This document shows, piece by piece, positions 53,060 to 62,089 of a stretch of 64,000 nucleotides of DNA. Every line of letters begins with the position of its first letter. The stretch's first letter is position 1. The stretch spans positions 5,022,001-5,086,000 of the forward strand of contig NZ_CP107928.1 of NCBI RefSeq assembly GCF_036030735.1. The letters run 5' to 3'. The position numbers were made by a program, and so were the translations under genes. Source of the DNA: Streptomyces sp. NBC_00425 (GTDB lineage Bacteria > Actinomycetota > Actinomycetes > Streptomycetales > Streptomycetaceae). The notes below the pieces were generated by a model. The model did no database searches and was not told the DNA's origin. It saw nothing but the letters and a program-made list of their open reading frames with translations.

Positions 53060-54727
53060 GTGAACACCGAGAACGAGGGCAAGAACGAGGGCACCCAGGT
53101 TCCCCCGGCCCCGTCCGCACCCCCCGTGCCGGTGGATTCTCCCTCGGCCTCCGCGCAGCAGACCGCGCCGGACGCGGGCGCGCCCACCACCGAGCTCCCG
53201 GCGACGTCCGTACAGGCGCCGGAGGCGCCGGCCCACGCGGCGGGCGCTCCCGGCGCCGGCTGGCCGCCGCCCACCGCGCCGCAGGGCGCACCGGCGCCGA
53301 CGGACGGCGACTGGCCGCCGCCGGCCCCGTCGCAGGCGCCCCCGGCGCCGCACACGGCCGCTGCCCCGCACGCCGTCGCCCCGCACGGCTCTCCGGCCGC
53401 CCCCGAAGGCGACTGGCCCGGCGGCCCCGCTCCGGCCCCCGTCACCCCGGTGTACGCCGACGCGGGCACGCACGCGTACGGCGACGGCGGTGCGGGCACG
53501 CACACGTACGGCGACAACGGCTCCGCGGCCGCGGGCGGGGCAGGCGGTGCCGGTGGTGCCGGTGGGACCGTCTGGGGTGCGTCCTACCAGCAGCCCGCAC
53601 CGAAGTCCGGCCGGGGCCGTGGCGGGCTCGTCGCGGCGATCCTGGTCGCCGCGCTGGTCGCGGGCGGCCTCGGCGGCGGCCTCGGCTACACGCTGGCCAA
53701 GAACGACGACGACACCGGCTCGACCACCGTCTCCTCCTCCACCAACGGCGGTGAGGTCAAGCGCGACCCGGGCACCGTCGCCGGGGTCGCCGCCAGGGCC
53801 CTGCCCAGCACGGTGACCATCCAGGCCGAGTCCAGCAGCGGCGAGGGCGGCACCGGCACCGGTTTCGTGTTCGACACCCAGGGCCACATCGTCACCAACA
53901 ACCACGTGGTCGCCGAAGCGGTCGACGGCGGCAAGGTGACGGCCACCTTCCCGAACGGCAAGAAGTACAACGCCGAGGTCGTGGGCCACGCCCAGGGCTA
54001 CGACGTCGCCGTCATCAAGCTCAAGAACGCCCCCTCGGACCTGAAGCCGCTCACCCTCGGCGACTCCGACAAGGTGGCGGTCGGCGACTCGACGATCGCG
54101 ATCGGCGCGCCCTTCGGCCTGTCCAACACGGTCACCACGGGCATCATCAGCGCGAAGAACCGTCCGGTGGCCTCCAGCGACAGCACCGGCAGCTCGGCCT
54201 CGTACATGAGCGCCCTGCAGACGGACGCCTCCATCAACCCGGGCAACTCGGGCGGCCCGCTGCTGGACGCCTCGGGCAACGTCATCGGCATCAACTCCGC
54301 GATCCAGTCCACCGGCGGCGGTGGCCTGGGCGGCACCACCCAGTCCGGCTCGATCGGCCTCGGCTTCGCGATCCCGATCAACCAGGCCAGGTACGTCGCC
54401 CAGCAGCTGATCAAGACCGGTGAGCCCGTCTACGCCAAGATCGGGGCGTCGGTCTCCCTGCAGGACTCCTCGGGCGGCGCGAAGATCACGGACACGGCCG
54501 CGGGCGGCGCGTCCGCGGTCGAGGCGGGCGGTCCGGCGGCCAAGGCCGGCCTGAAGCCCGGCGACGTCATCACCAAGCTCGACGACATGGTGATCGACAG
54601 CGGTCCGACCCTCATCGGCGAGATCTGGACCCACCAGCCCGGCGACAAGGTGACGATCACCTACGAGCGGGGCGGCAAGTCCCACACCGTCGACCTGACC
54701 CTCGGCTCCCGCAAGGGCGACAACTGA
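53060..54727 (+). CDS. HtrA/DegP-like serine protease with PDZ domain
   Basis: A 555-residue membrane-anchored protease. A Pro/Ala-rich cytoplasmic segment (1-185) contains repeats such as THAYGDGGAGTHTYGD. One membrane helix (about 190-213) is followed by the trypsin-like domain with His282 (NNHVVAEA), Asp315 (YDVAVIKL) and Ser397 (NPGNSGGPLL), then a C-terminal PDZ domain (AKAGLKPGDVITKLDD). It acts on envelope proteins. The GTG at 53060 has GAGGAGAAGAG upstream and beats the ATG at 52952. Confidence 0.9.
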   Translation: MNTENEGKNEGTQVPPAPSAPPVPVDSPSASAQQTAPDAGAPTTELPATSVQAPEAPAHAAGAPGAGWPPPTAPQGAPAPTDGDWPPPAPSQAPPAPHTAAAPHAVAPHGSPAAPEGDWPGGPAPAPVTPVYADAGTHAYGDGGAGTHTYGDNGSAAAGGAGGAGGAGGTVWGASYQQPAPKSGRGRGGLVAAILVAALVAGGLGGGLGYTLAKNDDDTGSTTVSSSTNGGEVKRDPGTVAGVAARALPSTVTIQAESSSGEGGTGTGFVFDTQGHIVTNNHVVAEAVDGGKVTATFPNGKKYNAEVVGHAQGYDVAVIKLKNAPSDLKPLTLGDSDKVAVGDSTIAIGAPFGLSNTVTTGIISAKNRPVASSDSTGSSASYMSALQTDASINPGNSGGPLLDASGNVIGINSAIQSTGGGGLGGTTQSGSIGLGFAIPINQARYVAQQLIKTGEPVYAKIGASVSLQDSSGGAKITDTAAGGASAVEAGGPAAKAGLKPGDVITKLDDMVIDSGPTLIGEIWTHQPGDKVTITYERGGKSHTVDLTLGSRKGDN

Positions 54728-54847
54728 TCCCTGCGGACGCCCCCGGACGCACGCGCGCGGTGACACCCCGGCTTCGACGCCGGCGGCCTCACGCGCGCGT
54801 GCGAGGTCATGACCGGGCCGCCTAGACGCCCGTCCTGCCGTCGATCA

Positions 54848-54909
54848 GTTCGAGCGCTGTTGGTCGCGGTGCATGGCCTTGGCGTAGAAGCGGAACAGGA
54901 CTGCGATGC
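54848..54909 (-). pseudogene. Relic of a tyrosine integrase 3' end
   Basis: These 62 bases match 58928-58989, the 3' part of the integrase relic, at about 58 positions with no gaps and a constant offset of 4080 bases. In the integrase frame they encode the end of the GH...FYAK motif region. Nothing else of the gene is present. Confidence 0.65.
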
Positions 54910-54935
54910 AGCCGCCAGATTGGCTCGTCAACGTC

Positions 54936-54970
54936 AGTAAGGGGCGCCTTCGAGGAAGGCGCCCCTTACT
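54936..54970. terminator. Perfect 15-bp hairpin terminator
   Basis: AGTAAGGGGCGCCTT (54936-54950) pairs perfectly with AAGGCGCCCCTTACT (54956-54970), loop CGAGG. It separates the protease gene from the convergent collagen-like gene. Confidence 0.85.
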
Positions 54971-55012
54971 CGTCTTGACCTTCGCCTCAAGGAGAGGCAG
55001 ACGAGGTTTCGC

Positions 55013-56485
55013 TTAGTCCCTGCACACCGCCGGGGACGTCAGCGACACGCGCTTCCCGTCGTGCCGCCAGGGCTGTTTGCCTTGGTGCTCTTGGCAGTCG
55101 GGCTTGTGGTCGCCGTGGTCGCCGTGGTCGCCGTGCTGGTTGTGGTGCCCGTGATCACCTTCACCGCCAGGTCCCGCAGGACCCTGGGGTCCTTTAGGGC
55201 CTTTAGGGCCCTTAGGACCGACAGGGCCCGTGTCCCCCTTAGGGCCCTTAGGGCCGGCAGGTCCGGTGTCCCCCTTGGGACCCTTAGGGCCTTGAGGTCC
55301 GGCAGGTCCGGTGTCCCCCTTGGGTCCGGCAGGTCCGGCAGGTCCGGTGTCCCCCGTGGATCCAGTAGGTCCGGCGGGTCCCTGGGACCCTTCAGGACCT
55401 TGAGGCCCGGCAGGTCCGGTGTCTCCCGTGGGTCCGGCAGGTCCGGTGTCCCCCTTGGGTCCGGCAGGTCCGGCAGGTCCGGTGTCCCCCGTGGATCCAG
55501 CAGGTCCGGCGGGTCCTTGGGACCCTTCAGGACCTTGAGGTCCGGCAGGTCCGGTGTCTCCCGTGGGTCCGGCAGGTCCGGTGTCCCCCTTGGGTCCGGC
55601 AGGTCCGGCAGGTCCGGCAGGTCCGGCAGGTCCGGCGGGTCCGGCAGGTCCGGCGGGACCCGTGGGCCCCGTGGGCCCGGTGGGCCCGGTGGGCCCGGTG
55701 GGGCCAGTCGCGCAGATCGGCGTTGTGATGACGTTGTCGTCCAGCGATACCGCGCCGATCCTCGCAAGGGCACGGCCCTGGATCTTGGTGCCCGTTGTCA
55801 CCGTGATCGACTGGTCGGCCATGATGGTGCCCACGAAGGTGGAATTGGTCCCGAGAGTAGCGGAGCTGCCCACCTTCCAGAACACGTTGCAGGGCTGTGC
55901 ACCGTTGACGAGGATGACGCTGCTGGCCGAAGCGGTGGTCAGTGTCGATCCGGCCTGGAAGATGAAGACGGCGTTGGGGTCACCCTTGGCGTTGAGGGTG
56001 AGTGCTCCGGTGAGTCCCATTGACGTCGAGGCCGTGTAGACGCCGGGGACCAATACCTGTCCGCCGAGATCGGCCGTGATAGCGGCTCCAGGGCCTCGGC
56101 CGGCCGCATCGTTGTAGGCGGTGGTCAGATCCGTCTTTGCCTGAGCGGCCTCGGCGTCGGCCACATGCAGGTCGCCGAAGATCTGCCCGGGGCCGGAGGG
56201 CGTCGACGATGAGAAGCCCGTCACCGAAGAGCCCGGACTCAGTCCCACGTCGCCGTTGATGACGGTGGGGCCGGTGTTGGTGATCGTGGAACCGGCCAGG
56301 ACCGAGTAACTCTTGGCCGTCCCCAGTTCGACGGGGGCTTCTGCGGCGTGCGCGACGCCTGAAGTGAGCGCGACCGTGGCCGTGGCCAACAGCGCTACAC
56401 CGGGCAAGAGTGAAAGACGTGTCTTGAGGCGATGGAGTATGCGGATTTTGCCTGGCGAACGGGACGAGTTGGCAACCACTGCCAT
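55013..56485 (-). CDS. DUF3494 ice-binding-like protein with collagen-like tail
   Basis: A 490-residue secreted protein. The signal peptide ends AHAA near residue 48. Residues 50-258 are a DUF3494 domain ([20 protein letters not shown] ... [20 protein letters not shown]), the fold of ice-binding proteins and some adhesins. Residues 261-440 are about 60 uninterrupted Gly-X-Y triplets, including a 45-residue block present twice. The end is His-rich ([17 protein letters not shown]) with two Cys. There is no LPxTG. It is probably a secreted fibrous surface or matrix protein. It sits between two integrase relics. Confidence 0.9.
   Translation of the reverse strand: MAVVANSSRSPGKIRILHRLKTRLSLLPGVALLATATVALTSGVAHAAEAPVELGTAKSYSVLAGSTITNTGPTVINGDVGLSPGSSVTGFSSSTPSGPGQIFGDLHVADAEAAQAKTDLTTAYNDAAGRGPGAAITADLGGQVLVPGVYTASTSMGLTGALTLNAKGDPNAVFIFQAGSTLTTASASSVILVNGAQPCNVFWKVGSSATLGTNSTFVGTIMADQSITVTTGTKIQGRALARIGAVSLDDNVITTPICATGPTGPTGPTGPTGPTGPAGPAGPAGPAGPAGPAGPAGPKGDTGPAGPTGDTGPAGPQGPEGSQGPAGPAGSTGDTGPAGPAGPKGDTGPAGPTGDTGPAGPQGPEGSQGPAGPTGSTGDTGPAGPAGPKGDTGPAGPQGPKGPKGDTGPAGPKGPKGDTGPVGPKGPKGPKGPQGPAGPGGEGDHGHHNQHGDHGDHGDHKPDCQEHQGKQPWRHDGKRVSLTSPAVCRD
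55300..55640. repeat. Tandem repeats coding for collagen-like triplets
   Basis: Within the gene, 9-base units (GGTCCGGCA and variants) and a 135-base block copied nearly exactly make up the Gly-Pro-Ala/Gly-Asp-Thr triplets. Such DNA is prone to length change by recombination. Confidence 0.75.
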
Positions 56486-57393
56486 GGGGGGTGACCTTTC
56501 TTGTCGCCGTTGAGCTCAGTCGCCCCGGCAAAGGGGTTCCGAGCTCTCGTAGTGAGTTCCGGTCAGGCCAGAAGTCGTGTCTCGTGTCGAGGTTCTGCGG
56601 CCTCAGCCGCAAATAGAGGTCCGCGGCGCGAGTGCTTGCAGATGAGGTGATGAAACATCACTTACCGATCGGAAACTAGCAATAAGCCTATGAAAGTACA
56701 TAAAGATAAGAGGCTGAAGGGGGGTAAGGGGGCGCGTTTTTTCACCCTGCCGGTGGTGTCGCTGCTTGATTCCGAGCCATCGGCTTGGTCTCGGGAGGCC
56801 GGGGCGTCGGCCGTTTCAAAGCCGCACCGACCGGCTCAGACGGGCCGTTCCGGGTTCGGCCCTTTCCCGTTCGGTGTAGGTGGTATCGGCTCAGGTGTGG
56901 ACGAGCACGGCTGCCGTGAGTGCGAGCAAGGCCGGCGTAGCGGCTCGGGCTGGAGCTGCTTCGGCAGGAGTGATCAGGCCCCTTAAGCCTCCGGCGCGTT
57001 GGGAGCCTGCGGGCCTGCCCGGTGAGCACGACGCTGGGGTCGTGATCTTCGAGGCTCGCGCCAAGTGGGTGCGTAGGGCCTTGGAGCGGGCAGCCCCAGC
57101 CACGGCATATCCCTTCTCCAGCATCAGGCGGCCGATTGCTGAGCGTGCGGCCCGGACGCCGGCCGGGCTGGAGCGGGGCGGAGACCTGAGCGCAGGTCGA
57201 CCGGGGGGCCGGGCCGCGGACGCGGAGCGGAGCGAGCCACCATGAATCAGTAGGGAAAGTCGTAACTCGGTAGCCACGGACGCTCTGGGGATGCAAACAG
57301 GGCCAGCACAGCCCCTAGGCTCGCCCGCGTCGGCTGGGTGACGCGGAGGCCGGGGGCTGGTGATCGGCGCATTGGGCATGGGTGTGGACAGAG
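56486..57393. other. Gene-poor stretch in decayed island
   Basis: About 900 bases with no convincing gene. The part near 56640-56745 is notably AT-rich for this genome and probably holds the promoter of the collagen-like gene. Long overlapping frames at 56742-57296 and 56891-57445 (minus) and 56880-57245 (plus) lack ribosome sites and domain-like sequence. Confidence 0.5.
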
Positions 57394-57521
57394 CCAGTGG
57401 ACCCCGTGTGGACCACGCCCCCCGAGACCCGCCCGCGCCGGGCACTCTGTACCCGCTCCGTCCCAGGTGGGCCGGGGCGCGGGTGGGTTGCCCGAGCGGC
57501 CTAAGGGAACGGTCTTGAAAA
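57394..57521 (+). repeat. 128-bp direct repeat, left copy (att-like)
   Basis: Matches 59433-59560 at 127 of 128 positions, offset 2039 bases. The repeat ends with the first 40 bases of tRNA-Ser(TGA), stopping in the anticodon loop, a frequent crossover point for tyrosine integrases. Confidence 0.85.
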
Positions 57522-57570
57522 ACGCGAGAGCGTGACAGCGTTCCGGTGGGCCCGGATGTCGACCACTCCG
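57482..57570 (+). pseudogene. tRNA-Ser(TGA) pseudogene (5' half intact)
   Basis: Bases 57482-57521 equal the 5' half of the intact tRNA at 59521, through TTGAAAA of the anticodon loop. The 3' half is only loosely similar and cannot form the anticodon, T or acceptor stems. Downstream, a degenerate copy of the tRNA's 3' flank (CAGAAGGGGT...CACCCCTT) also remains. Confidence 0.75.
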
Positions 57571-57811
57571 CAGGTCATAGACGTGCTGGTCAGAAGGGGT
57601 CCCTCTCACTGGGGGCACCCCTTCCGCGTGCGAGCTGTCTCACCTTGATCAGGCTCTGTCACGGTGTGACTCAGTGCGTGTGGACCAGACGTGGACCGCA
57701 GTCCGGCACAAGCGAACCACGTACCCGCTGGTCAGCACCCCTTGCGGTCTGGAGCCTGGACCGTTGCCCAGAACCGCGTGAGGCCAGAAGTGCCGAGACG
57801 CCGCAATGAGT

Positions 57812-57852
57812 GAGGCGGCCTGCCGGAAGTGTGGCTTCCGGCAGACCGCCTC
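57812..57852 (-). terminator. Long hairpin terminator after lipoprotein gene
   Basis: An 18-bp stem with one mismatch (57812-57829 with 57835-57852) and a TGTGG loop, 3' of the lipoprotein stop. Confidence 0.8.
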
Positions 57853-57873
57853 TGCTCGTTGCGAGCTATCGGA

Positions 57874-58509
57874 TCACAGGAGCGCACCGTCGGTGATCTG
57901 AGTGGCTATGCCGTTCTTGACCACGACTTCGGCCTCCACGCCCTTCTTGGCGGCCTTCTCCAGGTCGGCCTCCTCGCAGGGGGCGTCCACCTTCGAGCCG
58001 GCGGTGCCGCAGATCTGGCCCCCGCCCAGGATCACGGTGTCCTCGGCGAGGAAGAACGCCTGCTGCTCACCGCCGGAGCCCTTGGCTGCAGGACCGTCGA
58101 CCAGGTACTTGCCGGGCGCCACGTACCGCACGATGCCGTACCAGGTGCCGCTGACGCCCTTGCCCTTGTTGAGGCCCTCCACGACGGTCTCGCCGGAGTC
58201 GGATGTGCTCCCGGAACCGGACGTGTTGCCGCCGGACGTGTTCCCGGAACCGGACGTCTTGCCGCCGGACGTGCTGCCGCCGGACGTCTTCCCGGAACCG
58301 GACGTGCTGCCGCCGGACGTGTTCCCGGAACCGGAGGGGGATGCGGAGGCACCGCTGACGCCTGTGGCACCAGACTTGCTCGCCGCTGCAGACGCGTCGG
58401 CCTTGCCGGAGGAGCTGTCGGCGTCGCTCTGGTTGCACGCCGTCATCAGCAGGGTGCCGCCCAGGAGCGCGGCGGAGACGAGGAAGGCCTTGCGGCGGTT
58501 GCGGATCAT
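57874..58509 (-). CDS. Lipoprotein with Gly/Ser/Thr-rich repeats
   Basis: A 211-residue lipoprotein with lipobox LLMTAC at residues 20-25. Residues 30-110 are a low-complexity stalk built of SGNTSGGSTSGSGK-type repeats. The globular end of about 100 residues includes GTWYGIVRYVAPGKYLVDG, GGGQICGT and KVDAPCEEADL, with two Cys. No known family is recognised. It lies between the two att-like repeats and may be cargo of the element. Confidence 0.8.
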   Translation of the reverse strand: MIRNRRKAFLVSAALLGGTLLMTACNQSDADSSSGKADASAAASKSGATGVSGASASPSGSGNTSGGSTSGSGKTSGGSTSGGKTSGSGNTSGGNTSGSGSTSDSGETVVEGLNKGKGVSGTWYGIVRYVAPGKYLVDGPAAKGSGGEQQAFFLAEDTVILGGGQICGTAGSKVDAPCEEADLEKAAKKGVEAEVVVKNGIATQITDGALL

Positions 58510-58885
58510 GTGTCAGTTCCCCTGCGTGATCTACTGGTTGGGGCTGAGGTGCGGGCGTCCCTCGGCACGTGCTTGATCATTATGAGGGGCGCAGGATCCG
58601 AGCGGATGCCTCGGTCCTTGATCCAAGACGACGCCGTAACGGTCCCGTGACATGATCAACTCAACTTCACTGAAACGGGCTTGATGCTCCCCGCCAAACG
58701 CCGGGGGCATTGAGGGTTGCCGATCAACTGTTCGGGGGGCTGGCGGAGTGCCAGCCGGGCCGCTAGGCGTTGCTCCAAGGGCTCCAGATCGTGCGGAACA
58801 CCGGGCGTAGGCGATCGCAAGAAGGTGCCCTCCTCTCCCCGTCATGGGGGTGAGGACGGCACCTGTTGGGCGAACTGCGCTCTGT
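58510..58885. other. Gap with no recognised gene
   Basis: 376 bases between the lipoprotein start and the integrase relic; presumably contains the lipoprotein promoter. A small inverted repeat around CCTCCCCGTCATGGGGGTGAGG-like sequence near 58831-58857 is the only structure seen. Confidence 0.35.
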
Positions 58886-59307
58886 CTATGCTCGTTCAGC
58901 AGCCTTCAAAGCCCGCTCGATCTGGTCGTTCGAGCGCTGTTGGTTGCGGTGAATCGCCTTGGCGTAGAAGCGGAACAGGACTGCGATGCTGTGGCCCGCC
59001 CGGCGTGCGACCTCGGCTGGAGAGACGCCGGACTCAAGCCAGAGCGAAACGCCCGCGTGGCGCATGGAGTACGGGACGTCAGCCAGCGGCGAGGCTGCCT
59101 CGGACTGCGTCAGTACCGCGAGCCGGGCGATCTTCCACGCCTCTCCGTACTCCTTGGACAAGAGGTGGCCGCCCTGGGGCGCGCGAAAGAGCCGGCCATC
59201 CTCGGCAGTGCCGACTCCTTGATGTGCTCGCGGACCGGGCGCACGAGAACCGGCGGAATCGGCACTGCCCGGGTTGCCTTGCGGGCCCGAGCAGTGCGTC
59301 GTCGTCA
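58886..59307 (-). pseudogene. Tyrosine recombinase (integrase) C-terminal relic, frameshifted
   Basis: The C-terminal catalytic part of a phage/ICE-type integrase. PYSMRHAGVSLWLESG has the R-H pair, ARRAGHS the GH, and RFYAKAIH the catalytic Tyr. Upstream, ATRAVPIPPVLVRPVREHIK is in another frame and joins GTAEDGRLFRAP only if one base is restored near 59214. A TGA stop precedes it at about 59308, and the N-terminal half is missing. It ends 213 bases from the tRNA it presumably used. Confidence 0.85.
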
Positions 59308-59432
59308 CCGCCGGAGCCCTCATCGGCTACCGGCGATCCGCCGACCAGGGCGGTGTCTACGCCTCCAGGACCGGGGCGTGTGACCCAGATGGAATGCTGA
59401 TTGGAGCGGTGCAGCAGAGGAGCGGACCGGAC

Positions 59433-59560
59433 CCAGTGGACCCCGTGTGGACCACGCCCCCCGAGACCCGCCCGCGCCGGGTACTCTGTACCCGCTCCGT
59501 CCCAGGTGGGCCGGGGCGCGGGTGGGTTGCCCGAGCGGCCTAAGGGAACGGTCTTGAAAA
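59433..59560 (+). repeat. 128-bp direct repeat, right copy (att-like)
   Basis: Partner of 57394-57521. It includes about 88 bases upstream of the tRNA, thus its likely promoter, and the tRNA 5' half. An element carrying its own copy of promoter and 5' half would leave the tRNA working after insertion. Confidence 0.85.
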
Positions 59561-59607
59561 CCGTCGTGGCAGCGATGTCACCGTGGGTTCAAATCCCACA
59601 CCCACCG
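59521..59607 (+). tRNA. tRNA-Ser(TGA)
   Basis: Acceptor GGTGGGT pairs with ACCCACC; anticodon loop CTTGAAA gives anticodon TGA; T-arm GTGGG-TTCAAAT-CCCAC; long variable arm as in tRNA-Ser. No encoded CCA. A terminator-like hairpin AAGGGGTGCC/GGCACCCCTT follows at 59634-59665. Confidence 0.95.
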
Positions 59608-59633
59608 CGCAGGTCAGAAGCGTTGCAGGTCAG

Positions 59634-59665
59634 AAGGGGTGCCACTCTCCGGAGCGGCACCCCTT
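59634..59665 (+). terminator. Terminator after tRNA-Ser(TGA)
   Basis: Perfect 10-bp stem AAGGGGTGCC with GGCACCCCTT across a 12-base loop, 26 bases after the tRNA. Confidence 0.75.
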
Positions 59666-59689
59666 CGGCGTGACCGTGTCTCACCCTGT

Positions 59690-60010
59690 TCACGGCTCCG
59701 CCGTCAGGTCGGCGACGGTGTCGGGAAGGTCGTCGTCGTGGGTGTCGGCTACGAGTTCGGCGAGGGTGAAGTGGGCCTGGCCCGAGTAGCCCCGGTGCAT
59801 GACGCGGACGAAGTAGCTGCGCTCGGAGACGCGGAAGACCTGTCGCCTCTGGCGCTTGATCGATTTTGCTCTGGAAGCCTTCTGGAAGGCGTCGACGGTG
59901 GTCTGTAACGCAGCCAGGGCTTCGCTCTCGGTCCCTTCGAGTTCGTTCTGGATGTAGTACCGAGAGGATTCCGCGTCTCCGTGAGCCATCACGATTGCCC
60001 ATCGAGGCAT
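59690..60010 (-). CDS. Small hypothetical protein (106 aa)
   Basis: GGAG precedes the ATG at 60010. The sequence starts PRWAIVMAHGDAESSRYYIQ and has a basic middle (KASRAKSIKRQRRQVFRVS) and acidic end (DTHDDDLPDTV). It looks like a compact alpha/beta protein. It follows the tRNA-linked element and may be part of it. Family not recognised. Confidence 0.65.
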   Translation of the reverse strand: MPRWAIVMAHGDAESSRYYIQNELEGTESEALAALQTTVDAFQKASRAKSIKRQRRQVFRVSERSYFVRVMHRGYSGQAHFTLAELVADTHDDDLPDTVADLTAEP

Positions 60011-60181
60011 GGTGTTCTCCAGTGGGGTCGGGGTGACGAGCCTTCCTCGGCTGATTCTTGACCAGGTGAGCACCTGATCATGACCAGTTGTTCGGTCTGG
60101 CTTGACGCGGGGCGATGTTCCTTTGGGAGGGGCTCCGAGGGAGCCGTTTCGTCGCATCGTGATCGATCGTGAAGGACAAGC

Positions 60182-60913
60182 GTGTCTCGTTCATCCCACG
60201 CCGCCATGGCTGCCCGCGGCATAGGCACTCTCGCGGCCGCGGCCGCTCTCGCCATCGGCGGCGCGCACGCGGCGCTCGCGTGCAGCATCGGTGACTTCTC
60301 CGCCGTGGCCGTCTGCGACGCGGGCGGCCACGGCGTCATCCGCGTCACCGACAAGGACGCCTCGGGCACGCCGGCCCGCATCGACCTGTACCTCCAGCTG
60401 AATCAGCCGATCAACAACCAGCGGCTCATCGAGACCAAGACCCTCGCCCGCCCGACCGCCCGAGGCGCCACCGTCGACTTCGTTCCCGAATCCTGGTACG
60501 CCGGGGAGACGTTCCGGATCCATGTGAAGGCGGGCAACCTGGTCGACGACGACGTCCAGCCCCTGGTCGTCGTGCAGGAGGACACCTGTGCGCCGGCCGG
60601 TCCATCGGCGTCGTCCTCGGCGTCCGTGTCGGCCTCGGCGTCGCCCTCCGCATCTGCGTCGGCTCCGGACTCGGCGTCGTCCTCGGCGTCCGCCGCGCCG
60701 TCCGACGAGGCGTCCTCGGAGTCCTCGGCCTCGGCCGCTCCCGTGACCGCCGTGTCGCCGGCCGGCGGCGGCGTCCGGCTCGCCGAGACCGGTGGGGGCG
60801 GTGGGACCACGGTGATCGCCGGTACCGCTGCGGGGCTCGTCGTGGTCGGCGGTGGCATCGTCCTCGCGCTGCGCCGGCGGGCGGCCGTCCAGGGGCAGCG
60901 CTCCGGAGGCTGA
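60182..60913 (+). CDS. LAETG sortase-anchored surface protein
   Basis: A 243-residue protein: signal peptide (GTLAAAAALAIGGAHAALA), a domain of about 110 residues with two early Cys, a Ser/Ala-rich stalk (residues 140-190), then the sorting signal LAETG, a hydrophobic helix and a basic tail (LRRRAAVQGQR). LAxTG is the class recognised by Streptomyces class E sortases. GTG start. Confidence 0.85.
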   Translation: MSRSSHAAMAARGIGTLAAAAALAIGGAHAALACSIGDFSAVAVCDAGGHGVIRVTDKDASGTPARIDLYLQLNQPINNQRLIETKTLARPTARGATVDFVPESWYAGETFRIHVKAGNLVDDDVQPLVVVQEDTCAPAGPSASSSASVSASASPSASASAPDSASSSASAAPSDEASSESSASAAPVTAVSPAGGGVRLAETGGGGGTTVIAGTAAGLVVVGGGIVLALRRRAAVQGQRSGG

Positions 60914-60941
60914 CCGTCGCGGCGCCGGTGCGCGGGCGGGT

Positions 60942-61925
60942 TCACGGGGCGGGGCGGTGTGCCGTCATCCGGGCGGCCGACGCGATCGTCCCCCGGGCCT
61001 CCCGTGCCGTCAGACCGGTGTGGACGGCCGCAGTGACGAGATCCTCGGTCAGTTCGGTGCCGATGCCGTTCTCGTGGGCCCGGCAGGCCGCCCAGAACAG
61101 CCGGGTGTTGCGCTGCCCCTCGTGGGCGGCCAGGACGAACTGGATCAGCCCCCGGCCGTGCGCGCCGCCCGCCGGGCTCTGTCTGCCCGGGCGGGCGGCG
61201 CGCGGCGGAGGGACCAGCAGACGCAGCAGCGAGGGCGGGCAGGGCGCCGGCGGGAGGTGGGCGCTGCCGGGGTCGGCGGCGTAGACGCCGTGGGCGGTGC
61301 GGGAGCCGGGGCCGACCAGGTAGCCGCCGGCGCCGCGGATGTCGATGCCGGGGGCGAGCCGGCCCGCCGAGTTGGGGACGACGACGTCCGGCGGGCCGGT
61401 GAGCCAGAGGTGGCGTCCGCCGGACGGGGTGAGGACGACGACCGTCGGCGGGATCGTGAAGAGATGCCGCAGGGCCAGTTCGCGCAGGGCCGACGTGGAG
61501 TCCGTGCCCGACTTGGTGTCCAGGTCGACGCCGACGAGATGGTGCGGGGGCAGCCCGCAGGCGATGCCGTACCCGGTGGCCCAGGGGGCGGCGGCGAAGA
61601 GTTCGCGGATGCGGGCGGGGTCGGTGGTGGCGTCGTACACGCCGTGACCGGGGCGGCCGCATTCCCCGTGGCAGGGCGGGGCGGCGGGGCCGTCCGCGGG
61701 GCCGTCCCGATGCTCGTCGCGGCGTTCGTCGCGGCGTTCGGCATGATGCTCGGCACCGCGTTCGGCGCGATGCTCGGCACGGTGTTCGTCGCGGTGAGGG
61801 GAGCGCAGGGCCGGGAGCTTGGTCCTGGACAGGGGGATGACGGCCAGGCCGCGTTCGGCGGCCGACAGGGCGTGGGCGAGGGCCAGCGTGGTGGCCTGCC
61901 GGGGGAACCGGTCGGTAGTGGCCAT
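60942..61925 (-). CDS. Bifunctional DNA primase/polymerase (prim-pol) domain protein
   Basis: A 327-residue prim-pol protein. GLAVIPLSRTKLP starts the domain; VGVDLDTKSG supplies the acidic D-x-D, and SGGRHLWLTGP the His/Arg segment. Inserted between residues 43 and 75 is a charged repeat (HRDEHRAEHRAERGAEHHAE and on), built from a 12-base DNA unit. A helical C-terminal domain follows. The role in the cell is unknown; such genes occur both in mobile elements and in the core genome. Confidence 0.85.
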   Translation of the reverse strand: MATTDRFPRQATTLALAHALSAAERGLAVIPLSRTKLPALRSPHRDEHRAEHRAERGAEHHAERRDERRDEHRDGPADGPAAPPCHGECGRPGHGVYDATTDPARIRELFAAAPWATGYGIACGLPPHHLVGVDLDTKSGTDSTSALRELALRHLFTIPPTVVVLTPSGGRHLWLTGPPDVVVPNSAGRLAPGIDIRGAGGYLVGPGSRTAHGVYAADPGSAHLPPAPCPPSLLRLLVPPPRAARPGRQSPAGGAHGRGLIQFVLAAHEGQRNTRLFWAACRAHENGIGTELTEDLVTAAVHTGLTAREARGTIASAARMTAHRPAP

Positions 61926-62089
61926 ACTTCCATCATCGTACGCATGTTCGAAATAGGGAAGAGGGCGCGGGCGGGACGCCCCGGGCCGGTGACCTTGACA
62001 GGGCCCTGGATCTGACGGACAGTCAGAAACCGTTCGGTCACGGGCAGTCCTCTCGCCTCTCCCGTCCCGGTCCTGGAAGGAGTGCGGTC

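Noticed and set aside
55180-55700. CRISPR-like regular repeats
   Set aside because: The repeats are in frame, have no spacers and code for Gly-X-Y triplets of the collagen-like protein.
56742-57445. Long minus-strand open frames in the island
   Set aside because: They overlap each other, lack ribosome sites, and have the Arg/Pro/Ser-rich composition of chance frames in GC-rich DNA.
57482-57570. A second functional tRNA-Ser
   Set aside because: The 3' half does not pair with the 5' half; only the first 40 bases match the real tRNA.
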